DNA of 64,000 bases from Galeruca laticollis (Eukaryota; Arthropoda; Insecta; Coleoptera; Chrysomelidae). The notes below the pieces were generated by a model that was not told the DNA's origin, made no database searches, and saw only the letters and a program-made list of their open reading frames with translations. The stretch spans positions 84,174,960 through 84,238,959 of the forward strand of contig OY998176.1 in NCBI GenBank assembly GCA_963921935.1, given 5' to 3'. Position numbers and translations under genes: made by a program. Below, piece after piece: positions 21,621 through 31,035 of the stretch (positions are counted from its first letter, which is position 1; each line of letters opens with the position of its first letter).

Positions 21621-23102
21621 CCAACCTTTTGGAATATACCTCAGTGCCAGTGAGGATCTGAGGATTCCTACCAGGTGCGGCATTAGTTTATCCAGGCCCC
21701 ACTGAAGTAGGGCTGGATAAATGCCGTCCGTTCCCGGGGATTTAAAGGGGGAGAAGCCTAAGATGGCCCACCTCAGTCTGTCCGCGTCGACGATCTGTCG
21801 TGATAAACGCCAGTCATCGTCCGTCGGGTAGTGATTCTCCTCATCCTCCCAGGCCGCCGAATTTGTGGTTATGGAGTCAGGGAAGTGAGTTGACATCAAT
21901 AATTGTAGACTTTCCTTTAGGTTGGCAGTTTTAGTGCCATCCTCTCTGGTTAGTATACCGATATGACGGTGGGGATCTTTTGAGAGGGCTTTTTGGAGTC
22001 TAGCTGCTTGGGGGAAATCCTCGATTTCCTCGCAGTAGATTCTCCATGCCTCTCTTTGCTTTTGTCTGATGACTTTTTTATACTCTTTGAGGTGAGACTT
22101 GTATGAGTTCCAATCCTCTTTGAGTTTTGTTCTTTTAGCCTTATTGAAAGATTTCCTCGCCGTCCCCCTGAGCTGGCCAATCTCATGGCACCACCACGAA
22201 GTGGAGGCCCCATCGAGATCGATCCGCCTGAGTGGGCAAGACATCTTGTAGGCATTAATAATGGAGTTTCGAATTGTTTCATAATAACTTTCCAAATCTC
22301 CTTTATTGTTGGGCAACACATCCTCGACTCCTCGCAAATCCCCTTTCAAGCAGTGAACATATTTTGTCCTATCCGTTTTCCTGGGGTCGCGAGTCATTGT
22401 GGAGGTTGTGAGCGCAAGTTTTATTTCGAATTTTATCCAGCGGTGGTCCGACATTGAAATATCGTCGGATACATGCCAGCCGGAGATTTTATTCGAAGTA
22501 TTAATAGTAGATAGGGTAATATCTATTCGCGTTTGACTACGAGAGTTAATAAAAGTTGGTTCAGTACCTCTATTTAGAATGCAAAGATTCTTGTTAGTTA
22601 TATAATCATAAAAAGACTTACCTCTAGCGTTAATATCTTTGCTGCCCCAGCTTACGTGGTGAGAGTTTGAATCGCAGCCTATTACCAGTTCAAGCTTCTG
22701 GGTGAGACAGTGTTCCACAAGGTCCTCCAGCTCCTTAGTTGGTGGTGGTTAAGCTGCGTCTGAGGGGAGGTATGCGGATGCCAGTATTAACACTTTATTT
22801 TGACCTTTCTGTGCATATTCAACCTTCACTACCGTTAGGTCGGAGGACGAAAAATGCGTCAGTGGGTAGGTCTTAAAATTTCTAGGGACGTATATGGCCG
22901 TCCTAGGTTGCTGATTGCTTGGAAAGCTGAAAATTAAACCTTTTGGAATATTTAGACCCATGATTTTGGTTTGTCTTATCCAGGGTTCTTGGATAAGTGC
23001 TATTGTGTCCTGCATCACATCCAGGTGGCGGCAAAGTGTTGCCGAAGCCACCCTTTTGTGTTGAAGGATGCACTGTATGAATCTTACCTTTTCATTGTCC
23101 AT
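21621..23102 (-). pseudogene. Loa-type ORF2, endonuclease and reverse transcriptase start
   Basis: The frame starts at 23102 (MDNEKVRFIQCILQHKRVAS). Endonuclease motifs are LIQEPWI (23000), ILASAYLPSD (22770, where a stop ends the frame) and, from 22718, VIGCDSNSHHVSWGS, ILNRGTEPTFINSRSQTRID and MSDHRWIKFEI. After a Lys-rich linker, the first reverse transcriptase block is RWAILGFSPFKSPGTDGIYP (about 21770) and RYIPKGW at 21625. ORF2 is then cut by the RTE fragment and resumes at 20343 with REVKVVFIPKLG. A single stop near 22750 breaks the otherwise open endonuclease. Confidence 0.88.
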
Positions 23103-23365
23103 CTCGGCTTGATGGTGGTGAGATGGATATTTCTTTTAGGCCATCTCCACTTCCTCACTTGGAGGTGTGTTGACGTTGCCTGTGTCCTGGCTTAGAGCTG
23201 TTAGTTCTGCCAGGAGAGTGTCGGTCGCCATCTTGTAGGATGGTTCGACAGTCTCCGCAGAAGCAACAGCTTCTTGGAGTTCCTCGGGTGGGAGAGGGGG
23301 TCCGTGCTCGATCCCTTACGTTCCGGGTCCAGCTTCTTGGTTTTGACAATCAATGAGGTGAACGC

Positions 23366-24216
23366 CTAGCTCATCCTCATTGATCGTTTTTTTAGGGCAC
23401 CCATTTCCTCGTCTCTTACGCCAAAGACGAATAGGTGTCCTTTGGGGTTGGCCTTTGCTTCGTGGTGGAAGGAAAACCATGCATCCACCCGAAGGTCTGG
23501 GTTTTGTTTGTCCAGCCGGCGCAGCACATCCTCTTTGTCACCCAGGTCAGCGTGAGCTTCGCTGGGGACCCAGAGGGTGGCTTTTGTCAGCTGGGGGAGG
23601 TTGTCGGCGTCCACCACGTCGAGCTTAGCCTCCTTCCACGGTTTCAGTTTTGAAACTGTATTTCTTAGCCACTCTAGCGTTTCGTCATTATCGCAGGTGA
23701 CTCTGATTATTTCACCAGAGTGCGACCATGGCCTGAAAGTAGGTGGCTTTTTCAGACTGCTGGAGGCGGACATAAGGGTTATGTCCAAAGCCTCCATTAG
23801 TTGTTTTCTGATAAGGTCTCCATTATCGGTAATTATTTTACCGTATGGATCGGCCTTATCTATAATGGCTACGCGTAAGTGGCTGGTAGCTGCTTCGCTG
23901 TAGCTTTTGTTTATGGTTTTAGCGTCCATCCGCGTCCTCTTTCCTCTTGAGGAGTTTTTCTCTGAGGTGTTGGAGCGGATGCGCTTCTTTACTTGGGGGA
24001 CGACGCGTTCCGGGCCTCTTTTGGAGGAGGAACTGCCTTCGCCACCCTTAAGTTTTTGGCCGCTGGTGCCAGGTTTAGAGAGGGAGGGGCGAGTGGCGCT
24101 AGTGGTGTCTGTAGAGACGCTAGCTTGCTGCCTCGCTTTCCTCCTTCTCTTTGCCTCAGCACCGCATATTCTTTTTCCTCGACTGTGCTTTGGTGGAGGT
24201 GAGCGTTCTCGCTCAT
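23366..24216 (-). pseudogene. Loa-type ORF1 (gag-like, DUF4780-type domain)
   Basis: The frame begins MSENAHLHQSTVEEKEYAVL at 24216. It runs through a Lys/Pro/Ala-rich region to 23989 and, after a frameshift, continues as KRTRMDAKTINKSYSEAATS. The folded part (23929-23366) reads ISHLRV/VAIIDKADPYG, FRPWSHSGEIIRVTCDN, LDVVDADNLPQLTKATLWVP and DLRVDAWFSFHHEAKANPKG. From memory, this pattern matches the DUF4780 domain found in gag-like ORF1 of insect Loa and related elements, thought to bind element RNA. Frames on the opposite strand here (23380-23903) are GC-driven shadows. One clear frameshift, so it is a pseudogene. Confidence 0.75.
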
Positions 24217-24647
24217 CCTCCGGTTTTTGTTTTTTTACTTATTTTTGGTCCATTTTGGTCCCACGAGTAGCTAGGGAAATGTTCGTCATCCCTGGCAGAG
24301 CCCCGCATGCCAGGGAAAGGCTGTTTTGCAAGGGGGTGTCGCCTGGTACCTCCAGGGGGACGTTCGTGGTCGCATTCCCTGCGGCCATTCAGCCATCGGC
24401 ACATTCCTCACACCTTAGCTTGGGTTGTTGGAGTGTCATTTGGTTGGTCAACACTGCTGTCACTGATGACCAACAGTGCTAACGTATCCAGCGGTGCCAC
24501 GAGGAGGCAGACACTCGATGGTTGCATTTCTCCATTGGGCTGCAGAAAGCTACCTACAAGCAGACAAGCAAAGTGCATGCAAGCAAATAAGCAAACCAAC
24601 TACAAAGCAATGGCCAACTTACAACCAACCCCGCCTGGGATTGTGGT

Positions 24648-25400
24648 GTAACTATTGGTGGAATCAGGATATGGAAATTAAGGTTTGCGGATGATACTAC
24701 CCTTATTGCTGTTTCTCAGGATGAATTATTAAATTAACTCAATATCTTATAACAACACAGCACAGCGTGTGGTCTCAGTTTCAACAACGGCAAGACCAAA
24801 GTCATGGTCATCGATAGAGAACATAACAATCATCCTGAAATTACATCGGTGGGTCATTGTGAGGTGGTCCAGATTATTGTATACCTCGGTTCCCTGATTG
24901 ACAATTCATTCAGGCGGTTGCGAGGCGGAAATTCGTCGGAGCATTTAGCAAGTACGGTCAGCCACGACAAAACTGCCTAAAATATGGCGCGACAATAATA
25001 TCACCAAAGCCCCCTAGGTGTCGCTGGTCCGATTTCTTGTCTTTTCAATATTTTTGTACGGCTCTGAAACTTGAACCGTTAGAAAGGCAGTCCGCCACCG
25101 TATAGACGCTTTTGAAATGTGGGTCTGGAGAAGAATGCTAAGAGTTCCTTATACAGCCCATCGAACTAACATCCCTATATTAAATGAACTCGGCAATCCT
25201 AAGCGACTATCCTCCGTTGTTTTGACTTGTATCCTGACGCTCTTCGGCCATATTCATAGAGGCGATAATATGGAAAAACTTGTTATCCAGGGCCATGCTC
25301 CGAACGGAAGGCATCGTGGGCGCTCTATCCTACACGTTGGGTGGATGCCATGTATACTGGTGACGTCACCCCTGCTCAGTCAGTTGATAACGTCATATGT
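24648..25400 (+). pseudogene. RTE-like ORF2, reverse transcriptase end and C-terminus
   Basis: Resumes the outer RTE-1: VTIGGIRIWKLRFADDTTLI (catalytic Asp pair near 24690), FNNGKTKVMVIDR, VVQIIVYLGSLID and, after stops near 24975-25070, FEMWVWRRMLRVPYTAHRTN. The last stretch, FGHIHRGDNMEKLVIQGHAP followed by GRHRGR, matches the conserved end of RTE ORF2 (HVLR...GK...GRRGRGR type). Several frameshifts and stops. Confidence 0.82.
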
Positions 25401-25572
25401 ATTAATAAAAATGGGGTATGTATCAAAATAAAAAACATTTGAATAAACAAACATTCTATTACACAATAGTATATAAAATTAAAAAGTATAATTAATCAAA
25501 ATAATAAACTAATTTAACAATAATTTTTGTTCTCATTATGGTATAATCTATAAATTTATGATTATAGAATAT

Positions 25573-26193
25573 TCAAATGGCTGGACCTTCATCGACATCC
25601 ATATTAGCATTAATCGAATTGTACCCCCATGGCAATGTTTCATCAGAACTAGGAACAATAAATCGTTTATCATCCTCAGGACTCAACGCTACTTTATTCT
25701 GAACAATTAAATGGACTAGATGTTTCTCGGCACGAATGAGATTTTGGGAAACTGTTTTCTGCGTGAAGGTATCAAGGCATTTTTCATAGTCTTCAAATGT
25801 GATTATTGTCTTCATAACTGATGATTTTACCCCTTTAGCTTTTTCAGTTATTCCAAAGTTTCGAATAAGGCAGTCTATTTCTTCTTTGTCATAACCATCA
25901 TTCGCAAGACGTTTTTATTTTTTCGCTAAACCATCTTCAGAAAATGCATACAATTTAGATCGTAACCCAATATAATCAGTCATTATAATACCATTGTTCT
26001 CGTCCTTCATCATCCCAAGAACCTTCTTATTAACTTGAGGAATGCCATAAACGTTATCTAGAGGATAGTCTGAGGTGTCGAAATATCTATAACAATCCAT
26101 CTTCACTACTTTATAGGGATCTTGACCACGAATCTCATATATAAGACTTACATTATACATCACATTACAATTTTCGGTTAGCCATGTACTCAT
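25573..26193 (-). pseudogene. Type-B DNA polymerase C-terminal fragment, Polinton/virus-like
   Basis: One minus-strand frame of 207 codons is interrupted by a single TAA at 25915-25917. It starts MSTWLTENCNVMYN then SLIYEI, which resembles the residues after the YxDTDS box of type-B polymerases. FDTSDYPLDNVYG, NKKVLGMMKDENNG, GLRSKLYAFSEDG, then KAKGVKSSVMKTI and SPEDDKRFIVPSSDE follow. From memory this order (FDTSDYP, NKKVLGKMKDE, EFVGLRxKxYS, KKAKGVK) is seen in the C-terminal part of protein-primed polymerases of Polinton/adintovirus-like elements in invertebrates. The rest of the polymerase is not readable here. It could be an old viral or Polinton insertion. Confidence 0.6.
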
Positions 26194-26199
26194 AGTGAA

Positions 26200-26590
26200 A
26201 ATTATAGATCGTGGTTCTAGCTAGATCGAAAATGGCCATTCCTACATATATTGGTTTATTAAACCATACTTGCAGTTTCTTTAATTCGACGGCAATTAGG
26301 ATTTGATTTAGGTAAGAAAATCACATTACTTTACTATCAACGAATCAGTTTCCACGACCCCCCCCCCCTTCTCTCAACCAAGAAAAGTATCCAGTTCCAT
26401 CTTAGGAAGTCCCAACATAGCAAACCCAACGAAAACAGAATCACAACACTATTTTTATAATCGTTCTTATTTACAATAAAAGCTGGTTAACTATGATACA
26501 AAAAAATACAAATATTACACACAAAATACAACTCTTTTCTTATGTCTATTAGGCGTATGTTTAGTTTTATCTCTATTTATCTTAATTCCT
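26200..26590. other. No recognisable gene; poly-C run
   Basis: AT-rich except for an 11-C run at about 26359-26369. No frame worth reporting. Confidence 0.3.
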
Positions 26591-26596
26591 TAACTT

Positions 26597-27042
26597 TCAT
26601 TCCACAAATTCTCTTTCCAACCAGTAGTTAGAGCAACAGAAGATTTCCGAATTCTCAAACTTTAATATGTAACGTAGTCTCTTTCTTTGTTCTGTTCCTT
26701 GGGCAATTTCTTGTAAGCGCTGGGAAAGCCTTAATTTAATACTATCTTTTATCTCTGCATAGTAACGTTTTTAGTTTGGGTCATATCTTCTTCTAATATT
26801 CTTCCATACCTCTGTAGAAAACTTTAAATTTTCTATCTTGGCGAATGTGTTGCCTTGGTAAGCCGTAATACCATTTGTAGTAAATGTTACGAAATTTTCT
26901 TCTGGAGGAAACATATTATGTTCATATCATTGTTATAAAGTATTGTAATATAATCATCTGCGATAAGAACTTTTCTGTTGTTGTAAGCACTTAGAAATAT
27001 ATTTTTGTAGTAACCCTTTAATAAGAAGACTTTTTTCGCCAT
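26597..27042 (-). pseudogene. Decayed reading frame, unrecognised
   Basis: Starts MAKKVFLLKGYYKNIFLSAY at 27042 and, with one frameshift near 26900, reads EENFVTFTTNGITAYQGNTF, EVWKNIRRRYDPN, a stop, then KRYYAEIKDSIKLRLSQRLQ, KRLRYILKFENSEIFC and a stop at 26597. About 148 codons in all. Codon choice and amino-acid composition look protein-like (charged helices, few rare residues), but I do not recognise the family. It shares strand and position with the polymerase-like fragment to its right in transcription order. Confidence 0.4.
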
Positions 27043-27085
27043 CCTTCTTTCCTAACACACCAACATAAATATATTTTCAATTTAT

Positions 27086-27745
27086 ATATAATTAATGGTT
27101 ATTCGCCAACTTCTTTTATAAAAAATAAAACTTCAAAAGCTTTCCTTTTTTCTTTTTCCAACGTTTCGAATCCTTTATTCATCAGGTTCATCATCAGGGC
27201 TATTCGTATAATACACATAATGAATGTTCTATTACAATTTCGTTATAAGACAATCAGCTACTTTAACATATCCATTTTGGTTTTTTTAATAACAATTATA
27301 ATGAAACATACATATAAGACTAGGACAGTGAAATGAAGTCATTTTCAGAATGAAATTGTGGTAATTTTTATGGTCTACATATTTCCATTGCTCAAGACAG
27401 TCAATATTTCTCTACCTATTTGAAATATAAAATGAATTGAGCAATGGAAATATGTAGACCATAAAAATTACCACAATTTCATTCTGAAAATGACTTCATT
27501 TCACTGTCCTAGTCTTATATGTATGTTTCATTATAATTGTTATTAAAAAAACCAAAATGGATATGTTAAAGTAGCTGATTGTCTTATAACGAAATTGTAA
27601 TAGAACATTCATTATGTGTATTATACGAATAGCCCTGATGATGAACCTAAATAAAGGATTCGAAACGTTGGAAAAAGAAAAAAAGAAAAGCTTTTGAAGT
27701 TTTATTTTTTATAAATTAAGTTGGCGAATAACCATTAATTATATT
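27086..27745. repeat. Long near-perfect inverted repeat, arms about 310 bp, loop 41 bp
   Basis: The left arm (27086-27395) and right arm (27437-27745) are reverse complements with only a few indels, mostly in A/T runs near the outer ends. Each arm holds one copy of ctgatga...cgaaac (27161-27200 minus, 27633-27670 plus), which resembles a hammerhead ribozyme core (see findings). The arms are recent or maintained by conversion. No protein-coding content. Confidence 0.93.
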
Positions 27746-27799
27746 ATTATATTATATAACCATTTCTTGTTTTCGTTTCCTTGTGGATGTAATGTAAGT

Positions 27800-28680
27800 T
27801 TGCGACAGAGAGTCGATTTCTTTAATCTTATAAGTGTTTGTTTTATTAGTTTTCTTCCTTAAAACACGTGCAACCAAATTATCTGTAGAGATTAGTCCAG
27901 CGTCCTGCATGTCAATATCCTCCGGTATAGTAGAAATGGGGTACTAGACCTAGAAAAGTGAGTCTCTCCAGCTGTAATGTAACACTTTTGTATAATCCGA
28001 ACACTGTCTCTGTTCTCTAAATTTGTTGTATATTTTAACCCTTGCGTTAGATGTAAGCCACGTAAGGCAATCTGTGCCAATTGATTTATCATTATTTACA
28101 ATAACGTTGCACTTTTCTTGTACTACCCTTGGATGCAAAAGTTAAAGTTGCTGGTTGAATAATTAATCCTTTTCTCTTTGTTAAAGACTCCTGCAAAATC
28201 CTGGGATATGACAAAGTCCATTAGATAGCAATCTTCCTTCCGGAGTTGCTTTAATAAATCCGGTATTTCTTTCACTAGCCTGTCGAGTTTATCGTCCGCC
28301 AATTCTAGTTTGTATAGAATGCACACAGGTTCTTTATTTTTCCTTTTAATAATTTCCAAATCTTCTCCGACGACTTCTCTTGTTCCAATGTCAAGCGGGT
28401 TGTTACTTAGTAAGAGGAAAGGCAGCTTAACTTTAACACCATGTTTTGCAGAAACCAATTCGCCAAACATTCCACGTATATAACTATTAAACGAACCACA
28501 CATTTCTTTTTAACAACAATATAATTTACATCGCAGTCCTCTAAGCAGCATACCTTTACAAGCATTATGTTGTCACAAAATGGTTCTGTGAAAAGCTTTA
28601 GTGCATGGCAATAATATACCATTACAAGCAAGCCTATACTATTATATTCGTCATTAAATGATCTTTTTTTATACAACAGA
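27800..28680 (-). pseudogene. Decayed gene of an unrecognised family, possibly replication-associated
   Basis: In order on the minus strand: RSFNDEYNSIGLLVMVYYCH and DNIMLVKVCCLEDCDVNYIV (28670-28510); a frameshift; MCGSFNSYIRGMFGELVSAK, PFLLLSNNPLDIGTREVVGE, PVCILYKLELADDKLDRLVK and DCYLMDFVISQDFAGVFNKE (28503-28123); another shift; then CNVIVNNDKSIGTDCLTWLT, ARVKIYNKF (28110-28000) and, after more shifts, DAGLISTDNLVARVLRKKTN near 27880. The conserved look of these blocks suggests a real protein of 300 or more residues. I cannot name the family. The RVKIYNKF block reminds me of uncharacterised proteins found beside viral-type polymerases in invertebrate genomes, but I could not confirm this. 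Confidence 0.45.
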
Positions 28681-28689
28681 TCGGTGCAG

Positions 28690-28987
28690 TAACTTATACT
28701 GATTTACTTGTTCATGCCTGCTTGGCCGGAAAAAGCCTACCTAGGAATATTCTCCATATAATAAACTAAAACAGTTGAGACTAAATTTGGTTGGTTATCA
28801 AAAGAGTGAAGGATATTAAAAAAAATTAATTGAAATCAATTTAATTAAAAATAATATAGTTATCATAGGCGTGTTCAATAATCAATACAATTTCGAAATA
28901 GATATCTAATCGGCTTCTGTACTATTAATAATGAAACTTTTTGAGTTATTTTAAACTTTAATGTTTGTTCTATTTGTTCTTTCAAGC
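28690..28987. other. No recognisable feature
   Basis: AT-rich; nothing seen. Confidence 0.3.
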
Positions 28988-28999
28988 TTCTCCTATAAT

Positions 29000-29252
29000 T
29001 AGTGTTTTTAAATGAAACTCAAGGTCTCTAGTTAATTCCACAATATAATACAAGTTATTGAAAATTCTAAAAAATTGACAATTGTTTCGATAAATCAATA
29101 TCATCGTCAGAATTGATTTATCGAAACAATTGTCAATTTTTTAGAATTTTCAATAACTTGTATTATATTGTGGAATTAACTAGAGACCTTGAGTTTCATT
29201 TAAAAACACTAATATGAGCATATTCCACGAAGTAAGGGTCGAGACAGTCAAT
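29000..29252. mobile_element. Palindromic non-autonomous element with 12-bp target duplication
   Basis: Two perfect 100-bp arms (29000-29099 and 29112-29211) around a 12-base loop, followed by a 41-bp unique tail (29212-29252). Flanked by identical ttctcctataat at 28988-28999 and 29253-29264. The same tail, with four differences, ends the palindromic element at 34553-34684. It has no coding capacity. Confidence 0.92.
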
Positions 29253-29379
29253 TTCTCCTATAATAGTTTTTTCTTCAGATTTATTGAGTAGGTATAGTCT
29301 TTGGTAAATACATTAAAGTTTTTTCAATTCATTTCCCACCCAAATTTTAACAATATTATCCTATCATCCAATTATCAGA

Positions 29380-29640
29380 TAACCATCCTTATTTTTCGAT
29401 CATTTTCTCCCCTCGATACCCAGCCACCATTCCCGGAGTTCATTTTTTAGGCAGAGTTGGCTGGAAAATAGAGAGCATCGCCTCCTGGGGAATAAACAGG
29501 CCTTGGGCCGGGTCCCGTGACGTTTCGACCGCCGCGTATATCCCCAGGGAGTCGGCGGGCGTTTGATTGATGGATCGAGGCTGCCGCGGGAGCTTCTAAT
29601 TGTTTTCTAATTATTTTCGTCAAATGTTTCGACTAACGTC
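29380..29640. promoter_or_regulatory. GC-richer island, candidate conserved noncoding DNA
   Basis: Moderately GC-rich and free of recognisable transposon sequence, with several TAATT/AATTA homeodomain-type cores near 29596-29625. No open frame of note. Regulatory function is only inferred from composition. Confidence 0.25.
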
Positions 29641-30530
29641 CAATAAAAACTTCACAGTACAATTTGATTGGGATGTTATGTTTGGCGAGAAATGATTATT
29701 TTTCGGAAATCCGTTTCGGGTTACAATTTACAGGAAAGAAAATAACTTGTTATTTTTAATGGGCGATTTCTTGCGCCAACAATATTTGTAATGGTGAGTT
29801 GAAAAAGGAGTTTTTACGAGAGACTCGAGATTTTTGCTGAAAACTTGAACTACGAGAGTTTATATAAAAGAAGTACGTGGTAATATATTGTAGAAAATGA
29901 AAGTTCATGGAAGAAATTTCTGGAAATTATTACCGCGTTTCGTTTCAGAAAGTCGTTTACATCTGATATGTCTTACATGACATTTATATCTGAGACCTGT
30001 TTAGTCCAGTATAAACACACAAAAATGTTTCTCGGAGGTATTCCTATATGTGTAAATGTTGGAATATAATATTTGTTTGGAAGAAATTGCGAAAGTTGAA
30101 TAAAGGTCTACTTTTGTTATTAGTGTAGTGACACCTCTTATGGAACATTAATAGTAAAATATATAAAAATAGAGTGGGCACAAGAAGCACGAAAATTCAG
30201 AAAAGTTTGTAACTTTAGAAGTTGAAATATCGAGAAAAATAGACAACTTAACAAAAATAAGAGTTCAATACGGAATTGAAAAATAGTATGACAAAGGAAA
30301 CTAACCAAGGCACAGATACGTTATATATTCCAAAGTGTCCATTCATCAGTTGTTTATAAACATCATGTTGAACAAATCTAGAAATCTATTCTCGTACCCA
30401 TATAGAACGTTTTTTATTTTACTCCCAACCCTATCTATTATACGAGAAAAGTATTGGTGGACACCAAAAAAAGTTGGAATTTTGAATCGTTTTTTGAGTA
30501 ATTTTTTCAGTTTACAACGAGGAAAAAACA
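29640..30530. other. No recognisable gene
   Basis: AT-rich. The short frames at 30335-30535 (plus) and 30346-30531 (minus) have no recognisable content. Confidence 0.3.
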
Positions 30531-30534
30531 AGTG

Positions 30535-31035
30535 ACAGATTTTTGTTCAGGTCATCTCACAGATGAACCGTATTAATTTTCAGCTTACCAGAGCCAGTAC
30601 AACTGCTCCTATAAATCCAAATTTACTACATTTATGGTCATTTTTACTGAAAGTTTGGTATGATACAGCCTCCGGAGGTTATATAAGGGACCCATTTTAT
30701 GATTGGATATTGTTCATGGCGTCCCGAAGATGAATCCTATTGATTTTTAGCTCACCAGAGCCAGTATAATGGGTCTCATAAATCCAGATATAATACATTT
30801 TTGTTAATTTTTGGAGAAATTTCGGTTTGTTAGCACGATACAGCTTCCGCAGCGTATACAGCCCTCGGAGAGTAAACAAGTGACCAGTTTTATGATTAGA
30901 AATAGCTCAGGATGTGTCATAGATGAACCTATTGATTCTCAACCCACCAGTGCAAGTACAACGAATCTTATAAGTCCAGATATACCACATTTTTGGTAAT
31001 TTTTAGAGGAATGTCGGTATGTTAGCATGATACAG
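30535..31035. repeat. Satellite-like array, nearly three diverged units of 170-195 bp
   Basis: Landmarks recur in order: agatgaac at about 30560, 30729 and 30922; the caccagagccagta-like block at about 30588, 30752 and 30946; gatacagc at about 30663, 30837 and 31028. Unit lengths are about 168-193 bp, with many substitutions between copies. Confidence 0.8.

Larger units (their letters stand above)
18094..24634 (-). mobile_element. Nearly full-length Loa-type non-LTR retrotransposon
   Basis: A 6541-bp insertion flanked by identical 13-bp ctgggattgtggt at 18081-18093 and 24635-24647. Minus-strand order: 5' untranslated region (24634 to about 24216), ORF1, ORF2 (endonuclease, reverse transcriptase, RNase H, Cys/His tail), and a 3' end with a short non-poly(A) tail (cagatacagat). 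An RTE fragment of about 1.27 kb interrupts ORF2. Without it, the element would be about 5.3 kb, a normal full length for the Loa/I group. Confidence 0.92.
16706..25400 (+). mobile_element. RTE-like retrotransposon 1, outer element of a three-level nest
   Basis: Coding pieces on the plus strand at 16706-18080 and 24648-25400 belong to one RTE-like ORF2, split by a 6.5-kb Loa-type element with a 13-bp duplication (18081-18093 and 24635-24647). The reading MRRVLEGWDCG before the insertion and GWDCGVTIGGIRIWK after it share the duplicated codons, which confirms the join. There is an internal deletion just before the insertion (CILSP joined directly to MRRVLEG). 5' and 3' limits are approximate. 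Confidence 0.85.

Noticed and set aside
23380..24651. Several long plus-strand frames opposite the Loa ORF1
   Set aside because: They mirror a GC-rich coding region on the minus strand with recognisable domains; no domain is seen on the plus strand.
27086..27745. microRNA or short-hairpin gene
   Set aside because: Arms of about 310 bp are far too long for a miRNA precursor; a transposon dimer or siRNA-type hairpin fits better.
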